A DNA stretch of 64,000 nucleotides from Gautieria morchelliformis (taxonomy: Eukaryota; Basidiomycota; Agaricomycetes; Gomphales; Gomphaceae). The translations under genes and the position numbers were made by a program. The stretch's first letter is position 1. Each line of letters starts with the position of its first letter. Of this stretch, positions 55,246 to 64,000 are shown in pieces. The stretch spans positions 186,001-250,000 of the forward strand of contig WHVA01000113.1 in NCBI GenBank assembly GCA_015179125.1. The letters are read 5' to 3'. The notes under the pieces are model-generated. The model worked only from the letters and a program-made list of their open reading frames with translations. It did no database searches and was not told where the DNA came from.

Positions 55246-58200
55246 ACTCGAAATCGCATCGGAATACTTGAAAAGCGCATGGGTGAGCTGAATTTTTGTG
55301 CATTTCAACCGTCATATGTGACAGCAGCATTGTGTTAAAAATGATAAAATTGAAGCTGGGCAGTAATGTTGAGAATTTGGATGCAGCAAGCAATGCCTAA
55401 GTTCAAGGAGCGTTACAAAGGTATAAAAATGTTGAGAAAAGACGTACCAGGCCTGGTACCAATAGCTTGCGAATGTCTAGAGGGCGGACGCAAGGCTTTC
55501 CAGAGGCTTCCACACACAGGTCCGAATAAGGTCAAGACAAGGTGGTCGAGTGGCTGACTCCTAGATTTCACTTACCTACTTCAAGATACGCAGGCAAACG
55601 ATGAACGGACCCTTCCTACACATACACCGTAAGGCTACTGAGAAGGCAACAACAACTACCTTAGAGAAAGTCTGAACTCGAACGGCGGTGTACAGACTTA
55701 CACAGATCCAGATCGTTCTCAGGAAACTCCGCATAGCGTCCGTCTCTCCGCGTCAGGCGACTTGGCGGCGGCCTCTAGCGCTTGCGCGCTTCTTCAAGCG
55801 AACACCAACGGGTTTCAATACTCTCGCGCGATAGAGCCCGTAGGCACCGTTGCGCAAGATGAGAACCAGCCTTGCGCGTGATCCCGTAGGCACCGTCGAA
55901 AAAAGCCCGCCTTGCGTCGAAGCTACGCTCGAGCGGCACCGTCCACTGCAAGCTCAAAACTTTATGCCCGCCCCGACGCGCTCTTCCTCTGTTGTCCTCC
56001 TTCATGGATAACGTGACGACTAGCGAAAATATCGGCATGAGATTTCGATCGCAGGGTTGGTTGAGCCACTGGGGGAAGCACTTGCCAATTCCTCGATGGA
56101 ACCTTCTGAAGCTGGGAGGAGACCCATACCGGCCGTGGGTGGATATCCGATTTATTGTGAATGTGCTTGGTTTGCACGCTAGGGTATCTCTGAGTGGAAA
56201 GACTGGTCGACCATGCCACGACCGACACCCGGCGGCAGCTGGGACGAAATGGGAAGCCAGCTCAATGGTACTTTTTCAGTGAGTGTATTCAGTCACTGAA
56301 TATGTCCGTTAAACTTTGAATAGGAGCTTTGTCGCCACTGAGGGATAGGCAGAGCATAAAGACCCCGCGTCTTTAACCATTCCGGCGATGGAGTTCATCG
56401 TGGCCGTGGCATAATAAGATATGGTGCGTGTAGCGGACTCATCTGTGTTTTATATATGGTTCTTTGGGGATGTGCGTGTTTCGGTAAGCAACCACCCAGC
56501 CATGGTCCTGGACGAGCGCAGAGCACGAAGATCAAGCCGTTGTGGAGATGAGTTTGACGAGAAACAGAGATAACATAGAAAGTAGCCCGAGTGAATAGTT
56601 GGGGCAATATTAGAATGGGGTATCGCCTAGTTGTCGAGGAGAGGACCTCGGTAACGTCCCATACCAGCTAAAGCTGAAGAGATTTCAGCTTGTGGGGGAT
56701 AATGACACATTGGTCGATCTCACAGCGTATTGTTGTCCTACAAGACACACAAAAGGTCGTACTTGGATGGTCCCGTGTCCCCATTCACGAACTAACTGGA
56801 TCTGAGATATCTCATCAATCAAATCTTCAGTAGGGTCGTCAAGCACTCACAACCGTCCCAGCCCTTCCCATAGCACCTGTCCCTGCCCTGGCGTTGTCTA
56901 TGTACCATGGCGCCGCTTCACTTCCTCTGTGATTCGTACTATCTACAATTTCCTGGCGATCTTGACAGCCACGAGGGACAGCTGGTGCGACGCGATACCT
57001 GAAGTAACCATCCCGAGACCACATGAAGGCGACACGAATAAGGTATGATATGGAATTTATCACGCACGGTTGCCTTTTTTTAAGACGTTAGGACCTAACT
57101 GAAGCATTTGCTGTCGACTCCGCATCGACCCGCTGGTGAGTGTATCGTCGACTTTCCCTTGGGGTTTCCTTGGCAGCCTCCTAAGATAGTGCTACCTTTT
57201 GCTTTACTGGGTGGAAGCCTCAGATGATGGTGTGTGAGCCGGACATAGTCGTGGTTTCTGGCGTGGCCTTTGGTTGAGCACGCGCGCGCTTGGAGAAATT
57301 TCTCATAGGCCGGACGGATAAGTATGCTCTATGTAGCTCCGCTATTACCTTCTTCCTCTCGCGGGATCGTCTGTACGGAACTTCCATCTTGCTCTTGCTT
57401 GCCAGGATTCTAAGGAATGCAGTCCCCATCTCCCTCTCAGACGCTCTTGATGGCGCCTCAGCAAACCTACTAATCGCTAACATGTCAATCTGACTATCCC
57501 TACAGAGGCTCAAGGTTGCCTATACGACACGCCAAGATCCACTATGGTATTCTACCGCTTGGCTCATGTTGCCATCCATTGTTGCTATCCATATTTGACT
57601 CTCGTCTTAATTCTCCAAGGTGTGCCCGCCTGAAATATCTGTCAAGGTCGTAATCTTGCTTTCTTCCAGATATGAGACTCGCTAGTCTTTTAAGTGTGCG
57701 TACCCTTTGCACTTTGCGGCTCGCTTGTCTTGACCATGAGCAGATTGTGTCCTATTGACCTCTGCCATATTTTTCCCCGCGACGAATCCATCTGTCAATC
57801 TTGTACCCTTGCGTCTTTAAACGTGAAGTTTGCTAGCCTTGAGGTGTGTGATTCGAGGTTTGCTTGTCTTGAACGCGAATATTCACGCTTGATTGGCGAA
57901 GAACAATCCCACGCTGTGTCTGCGATACTTGCAGCATTAAGAGGTTTGAGAGTTGCTGGTCTGTAATATGACTTGCGTGTTTGACGCTATCCTTGCCTTT
58001 GAATCTTGAGTTTGGGCCGCGAAACATCGATCAGCAGAGCATGTAGAGCTGTCAATGTCATTGATGAATTCCGTGTTCATCGTCATTATACAAGATCCCC
58101 GTTCCACCCGACGTCGCGTGGCATTCTGTCGGATGTCTGACCGTTGTGGAATACTTTACTCGTCCGACTTTGAGCATCCATGCCTTGCACCGTTCTACGG

Positions 58201-58960
58201 CCCCAATTCTGACTCGACGTATGTGACTTCACGACCAGCGTATCGACTGACCAGAGCACCCCTTGCCACCCCTACTCTTCCTCGAATCGACATGCGAACG
58301 AGCGATCATTCGTGGCGTTAGCTTAGTTGTCGGCTCCAGCGTTCGGAGCGCAGGCATGGGTCTAGAAATCCATTCCATGGTGCTGATGCCCCAGTAGCGG
58401 ATTCACCCGTTCCCAGCCGCTGTCCACTAAGGAAGTAAAGTCAGTGTCAAAGCCGCCTGGGCAAGGTGCACCAACCCATTTTACCAGGTGTGAGGAATTG
58501 GGGCGAAGCGTCGGCGAGGGGCATTGCCCGATGCAATTACATACCTGTTAGACCGTAGTCTATTCGTGAATATCACCGTGTCAGAAAATGCTACTCACAA
58601 CGATGACCAACAGTGTGATTACCCCATATTATAATCAGAAGGTGAAGAAGGTGAAGAATCAAGAAAGAAACATACAGACCCAGTATTACCCGTCTCCTTA
58701 CCCAAACCTCCCTCCGGGCTTTGACCAGCTTTGCAGTCGTGGGCGACTGTAGTCTGTGCCTGACTTCGCACCCTTTTCAGGTCGTCTACCCCTTTACCGG
58801 GCCCTTTCCCCTCCCGTCCTTAACTCTCACCTCACGCTGGCTGGACAGTGTGGCCCCATTCGCAGCGTGCGCCAGACGCGGGCCTCAAGTCTCACCTCAC
58901 GCTGCTGGACGGTGTGCCATCATTCGCACCGAAGGCGATACGGCCCCGGACTTTCATGAG
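55246..58960. other. Gene-poor region, no recognisable gene
   Basis: Several short open stretches: 63 codons at 55366, 96 at 55992 and 97 on the minus strand at 57513-57220 (KVIAELHRAYLSVRPMRNFS). None shows a known motif or a convincing exon chain. 57690-57900 repeats a loose 'TTGCT(A/T)G(C/T)CTTGA' word. 58830-58930 holds an imperfect duplication of a CTCACCTCACGCTG segment. No RNA gene seen. Confidence 0.3.
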
Positions 58961-60095
58961 TGATTTAATGTTCCCGCGTCCCGTCCTTTCTGCCCCCACC
59001 ATCAGCCCTTGATCTTTCACGGCATTGGTACCCACATTACCCGCAACGGCTGCCAGATACGCCTCTGCCCTCTTTTGGACTTCGAGCTGTCTCTTCACGT
59101 GCTGCCTCCATGTCTTTGCCGCTGGCCCATGTCTCTGACCGACTTCCGCTTCACCGCGTGAGTGGACGATTGACCATCGACCAATCTGTACAATCATTGA
59201 CGGCGGCGAGAAAGGTTTTACAGGAAGCTCCTGAACGGCAAGTTTCTCCCGCACCCTCCATTGCCGATTCAATTGCGCTGAGCGAGGCTCACCCAACATC
59301 TCCAGCAACACCAGTCGCTCATCCTCCGACGAGACATGATGAGGTGCCAGATGGACCAGAAATTACTGCTCTGAAACTGGACCGGACGAAGTTGCTTACG
59401 GACTGTTGGATTCAATTTAGTATGACAGTCATCCCGTAATTGGCAAAGATAGCGGTTCACATTTGCCTCAGCATTTGTTTGGCCTCTCATGCTGGCTGGC
59501 GCTTAGCTTGATTCTTCGGGCCCTTAGCTCTGTTGGGGCTGAGCCCCTGGAGAGGTGCGGGATAGGAATGAATGGGACGGAAGACGTCTGTGGGAAGGAA
59601 AGCCGAAGGGAAAAAACTGTAAAACCGTATGCTGAGGACATGTCGTCATCGGAGGAGGGAAACTGTGCGGGCTGAGTGAATGCGGAAAGGGGAAAGGGGT
59701 CAGGAATGAACCACGGACGCACAGGAGAGCAAAGGAGGGCGAAGAAATGTAGAACGAAGGAGGTATAATAAATTGTTGTTATTATTCAATCTACTTTAGA
59801 TCGTCTGCTTTTATACTAAATACCATGTCCAATATATTACTGATGATTTCGAGCTGCTGTACCGATCCCGTGCCGGCGCACCTTTAGTGTCACGCAACCG
59901 CACACGCAATGTTGCCTGCTGTATGTATCTCTGTAGCTCTTACCCCAACAAATACGATCAGTGCAAGACGTGGCCTTCGAAGTACAGTATGTATATATGC
60001 ACAGTACATATTATATTGATGGAATAACCAACTACTCGTGAATAGCGTGCTATACAGTGCGGATGGGTCATACGTCAAAAAGATATATATGATGA
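58961..60095. other. Unassigned region before the tandem array
   Basis: A minus-strand open stretch at 59311-58892 has a charged helix (WRQHVKRQLEVQKRAEAYLA) but no identity. The rest is A/T-rich with no recognisable gene. Confidence 0.25.
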
Positions 60096-60700
60096 TACAC
60101 AAAATCTTTGAGCAAGGCACTGCATCGTGCACACAGAGCCAAGAAAAGCGTCGTGTCGATGACCATGTGAAATAAATCAAATCAACAACAGTCGCCCGAC
60201 AGCGTTGCTTGAGCTTTTACACAAACTCTTTGAGAGATCTAAGAAAACCCTCCAGTGTCGATGACCATATGAAATACAGGTCGTTGACAGTACTAGTTGC
60301 CCGACAACGTTGCTGGAGCTTTTACACAAAATCTTTGAGCAAGGCGCTGCATCGTGCACACAGAGCCAAGAAAAGCGTCGTGTCGATGACCATGTGAAAT
60401 AAATCAAAACAACAACAGTCGCCCGACAGCGTTGCTTCAGCTTTTACACAAAATCTTTGAGCAAGGCGCTGCATCGTGCACACAGATCTAAGAAAACCCT
60501 CCAGTGTCGATGACCATATGAAATAGTGGTTGACAGTACTAGTTGCCCGACAACGTTGCTTGAGCTTTTACACAAAATTTTTGAGCAAGGCGCTGCATCG
60601 TGCACAGATCCAAGAAAACCGTCAAGTGTCGATGACCATACGAAATACAGGTGGTTGAAAATCAAAACAACAACAGTCGCCCGACAACGTCGCTTGATAG
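60096..60700 (+). repeat. Five-unit tandem array with two alternating unit types
   Basis: Units start TACACAAAATCTTTGAG at 60096, 60218, 60323, 60445 and 60569 (lengths about 122, 105, 122, 124 and 125). Type A has GCCAAGAAAAGCGTCGTG and AACAACAACAGTCGCCCGAC. Type B has TCTAAGAAAACCCTCCAG and ACAGTACTAGTTGCCCGAC. The order is A, B, A, B, then a hybrid, so a two-unit block was itself duplicated. Confidence 0.8.
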
Positions 60701-60985
60701 ACAAAAATGTAATTGGCCTTCCGCACCTTAGCACGCGTAGGTCGAACACTGAGACAAAACGTCGTGAATCCAATCAGCAGAGCCAGAAATCCGCCTTACT
60801 CGAACAATCGGATGTCGAGTTCAGCGCAGCAGCTTAAGCCGCCCGTGAAGCTCGAGAAGCTTGAGAACCGAAACTCGGTGCTGACGCTAGAATATTGGAG
60901 ATATTCGATGATAAATCTTCGCACCGACGTTAGCGTCTTGTATGTTAACCTGTAGTCGGGCTAGTTTGGCCTTCGAAGGTCTTCG

Positions 60986-62552
60986 TCAATAAGCCTGCGA
61001 GTGTATATTCCACGCAGACCGCAGCTCTAATTCCGTCCGCAATCTTTACATACCTCTCTCTGACGATATATCTTTTCTCCGAGGCCTGACAGATGCTTTC
61101 GAAGTTCTTGTAATTCGACCTGAAACAAAACCATCCATGCATCAGACTGTATATAGAGATAATTTGAACCCAACCTCAATTTTTCCACGTTTAGTAACAA
61201 AGTCCTCGTCTTCATCCGAATCATATGTAGACGTCCAATATTCAAAGAAAGACTTGCCAGGCGACAGCGACCCGCACTCGAGTTCAGCAGATCGTATGCG
61301 ATCCAGCGTTTGCGCCCATTCTTGCTGTTAAGTAGTTGAACGAATATCCAAATCAACGATAAGACGACTAACCCTGGTTCGCAAGTATTCTTCTTTTCCC
61401 TGTATAGCAACGAGTTTCTGAATCACAGACCCAAGTTTCATCTATAACAACAAGAATTGAATACGCTTCTGCGAAAATCATGGTTCAAAAGGAAGACACA
61501 GTACACACGTCTATTCCCGCGATCTTGGTAGAATAATTTTCATCATCGTCAAAGGTCATGACATCTTGCACTGAATGTTCTAATTGATCATCCGTTTGGG
61601 GAGGGCTGGGCGATGGATCCGGACGGGGTCTCTTTCTCAAATTAGGCAGTGCTTTGGAACGTAACATATCCGTCCGGTCCGGGATGTCGACGCCATGGGC
61701 GGATGCTCGAGGAACCGGGTGACTTGAAGAAGAACGGAATGGGTATGAGTTGGGGGAGGTGCTGGGTACCCCTCCCATTGAATCTGATGCAGGCGAGGAT
61801 GGCGGAGGTGCACAGGGAGCACTGGAAGAACCAGGTGATGTCTGAAGCAGAGAATAAGCCAGGGCAGAAGACGGGTTATTGATCCCCAGGGAGAGAGCCT
61901 GTGTGGACCCAGAGGGGGTACGCTGTTGACGCGCGGAAGGCGAATTATCTCCTTCGGGGCCAATAAGTTCGAAATTGAACATAAATGTTACATAAGGAAC
62001 CCCTAGATCAGATGGAACCCAATCGAAATTCATCTCCTTTACTCCGTTTGACATTTCGGTGACGCTGAACGACGTTGCGCGTCGTATTTCTAACCAAGCG
62101 GTTCCCAAATGCGTGGTGTCTGTGGTTAGATACAAGTGAGTAAAGTATCATGAAGATGAGGGCTTTGAAGGACCTTACGCTTATTAAGTTTCTGGAACCT
62201 TAGGTTTCTTCCCGAGTGAGTATGAGCTGTTGATGACCGTCGTTGTGTCCAAGGCATAGCAGCATCCATTTCGCATGTGGCTACGGCTTTCGAAATTTCG
62301 CCATATGGGTTTCTCGTATGAATTTCGCACAATGCTGTAAGAGGTGCTTTAGAGAACCAATGTATTATATAGGCCTACCTTTGCGATCAGTGGCGCAAAA
62401 GAGATGCCGGGCCTGCACAGGCTTACCTTTCTGGCTGGAAGCTTGACCGTAGATGTGACTACATTAGGTTCCCCAGAATACGTGCGTATTTCAGGTAACG
62501 TAACATTGTCCTTGGTGGTGACCCAGCACTGTATGTCGTTTAGCTCCAGCAT
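60986..62552 (-). CDS. DUF7918-like protein with C-terminal coiled coil
   Basis: The minus-strand reading starts at ATG 62552 (MLELNDIQCWVTTKDNVTLP). The next exon gives YGEISKAVATCEMDAAMP and SGRNLRFQKLNK; then GTAWLEIRRATSFSVTEMSN and VPYVTFMFNFELIG, which resembles the basidiomycete DUF7918 fold (function unknown). A Ser/Pro-rich low-complexity stretch (about 61960-61640) and a basic patch (LRKRPRPDPSP) follow. Three or four small exons with clean GT..AG introns (61440-60986) encode a charged coiled coil (QEWAQTLDRIRSAELECGSL; VELQELRKHLSGLGEKIYRQ). The reading phase across the first intron does not close cleanly by eye, so that junction is uncertain. The regular exon chain argues for a real gene; the family name is tentative. 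Confidence 0.5.
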
Positions 62553-63800
62553 GATGAACGTTTGAGCTTTGTGGAAGCACCCACACATTCCCCCTCCATC
62601 GACTGCTGGGAATAAGCCTCGAGAGTCGGACCTTACCATCACACGTTTAGCTAGCTACACCTCGTAAATGCACCTAAATTTTTCATCCCGCCGTAGTTCT
62701 CCGCCAGGATTTGGAGAAGCAATTGTTATATCTGGATCATTGCTGAATGTGCCAGGGGAAGACGACACAGGGGTGGTGCCGTGGACATGGATAGGAAATA
62801 CAATAAGAACATACAGGCTGGTGTGTGGTTTATCCTTCTCGTTACGCTGTGCGTGTATGCACAGCACAAAGTTGCACTGCGCCTTACTCCTTGAGAACGG
62901 ACTGCATGCGATGCTGTGTTCAACCTCAACCCCTTTGTCAGTCATGCCGAGTGCGAGGCCCCCGCCTGCACCCGTACCCGTACCCTGCCATTTACAAACC
63001 CTGCTCGGTTCGTTCAAGGCAGTAGATCCGACGAGCGTGCCTCTCTGTGCGGACATGAATGATACCGATCTCGCTTTGCAGCTAGCAGGGCTAAGTCACC
63101 AACTGCCTGTCTTGAATCTCTCTCAAGCAAGCAAAACTTACAGCTATTTCAGGTACACAAGGCGGAGTCTGAAATACATGCCGCCCGGTGCCGCCGAAGC
63201 ATATTGAGCTGTATCTCTCCAACAACTGATGATTAAGAGGTGGAACTTGGTGCACATTATATACTGTGTAGTAGCCATAATTCCATATAAAGATCATGGC
63301 ATATTATGAGTTGTTTAATGTTTGAATAATTTCGCTTATATGCATCATTATGCCCTCAAATTCTTTCAATAAGGGCTATAACTTACTCAGATTACAGTAA
63401 TGTACATGGATAAATGTTTGACATAGAAAACAAGCCTGTAATCAGCTGGTTATGCAAAGGGGGAGAGGTGCATGTCTGTTTGCCTGCTCTCTATGCTACT
63501 CCGTTTGCACTTTAATTATTTGGCGTGCACAAATGTAAAAATGCGTGCACACAAGTCATGCTAGCGCCGCATCTTCGAGTTTTTCTGACGATATATGTGG
63601 AAGCAAGTCAGGCATATATGATATATGATGGTCAAAAGGCAAAAATATATTATTTTGGGACGAATTGAAATGGGACCGCGTGCCCCTGGGTATGTGCCAA
63701 CATGGGTGGCTATGGGTGGTTATAGGCCATGGGTGACAAATACTTTGCACCCACAGCTGTATGCAGCCTGTGGAGCATTTCCTATATCAAAAGGACATTA
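62553..63800. other. Region right of the DUF7918-like gene, no firm gene
   Basis: Overlapping open stretches on both strands at 62655-63207 (133 codons minus, 179 plus) show no recognised motif, so the coding strand cannot be chosen. 63220-63800 is A/T-rich and non-coding. Confidence 0.25.
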
Positions 63801-63805
63801 ATCCA

Positions 63806-64000
63806 ACCCATTCCCTCACTATCTTGAACACTGGTAGTCACTACTATTTTAGTATAAGTAGCTACCATAAATGTATGAACAAAACATCCAGAAATTACTG
63901 TTTCACCCCCTGAAGTCACTGTAGACGTGTTTGATAGCCACAGAGCTTAATTCTTGATAGTTTTCTCTAATTCTTTGTTGTGAGTCTACTATAACTGGTT
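63806..64000 (+). repeat. LTR-like repeat R, copy 3 (partial, runs off window)
   Basis: Matches R2 from about 43890: the TATA box (AGTATAAGTAGCTACC, about 63855), CTGTTTCACCCCCTGAAGTC and TTGATAGTTTTCTC, up to the window edge. The left 500 bp of R is absent here, so the copy is truncated on that side. Confidence 0.65.

Noticed and set aside
57690-57966. Small gene with repeated Cys-Leu-Glu words
   Set aside because: The repeats are loose, no splice context or known motif supports coding, and the flanks are non-coding.
60096-60700. CRISPR-like array
   Set aside because: Units of 105-125 bp follow each other without unique spacers, and the genome is eukaryotic.

Overview
The window reads as nuclear DNA of a filamentous basidiomycete, most likely an agaricomycete. 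Host genes are cut by many introns of about 50 bp. The recognisable host proteins (pinin, SRP72, GH5 and GH18 wall enzymes, a Vam7-like PX domain, Utp20, Ctk3) are fungal in type, and the repeats are Ty3 chromoviruses, Tad-type LINEs and hAT remnants. No rRNA, tRNA or prokaryotic feature was seen. All calls come from reading the sequence by eye; no database search was run.

Layout. 1-18 kb is a gene-dense host block: pinin (minus, runs off the left edge), SRP72 (plus), a membrane-anchored GH5 exo-1,3-glucanase (minus), a GH18 chitinase joined in frame to a PX domain (minus), UTP20 (plus, 8.4 kb) and CTK3 (minus). 18.4-55 kb is a nest of mobile elements: the 5' part of a DNA-transposon gene, an LTR-like block, a nearly whole Ty3 chromovirus with both LTRs (A), an older minus-strand Ty3 element cut by A (B), the 3' part of a hAT element, two copies of a module carrying a coiled-coil/zinc-cluster gene, two LINEs, pieces of a third Ty3 element (C) and several LTRs. 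55-64 kb is gene-poor, with two tandem-repeat arrays, one plausible host gene (DUF7918-like with a coiled coil) and a partial copy of an LTR-like repeat at the right edge.

How the genes relate. The host genes share no single pathway: SRP72 serves protein targeting, UTP20 small-subunit ribosome assembly, pinin splicing, CTK3 transcription elongation, and the two glycosidases cell-wall remodelling. Three host loci look damaged or unusual. SRP72 lacks its middle; the PX-chitinase join looks like the scar of a deletion; and UTP20 and the PX segment carry one-base contractions in short homopolymers, which could be decay or uncorrected assembly errors.

The most interesting structure is in the repeats. 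A zinc-cluster gene lies antisense just inside the polypurine tract and LTR of a Ty3-type element, in two separate copies, each followed by the same TATA-bearing 0.73-kb repeat. One copy was later split by a LINE that left an 11-bp target duplication; that LINE was in turn split by a 2.7-kb insertion with TG..CA ends. A second LINE has a clean 5' inversion of the kind made by twin priming.
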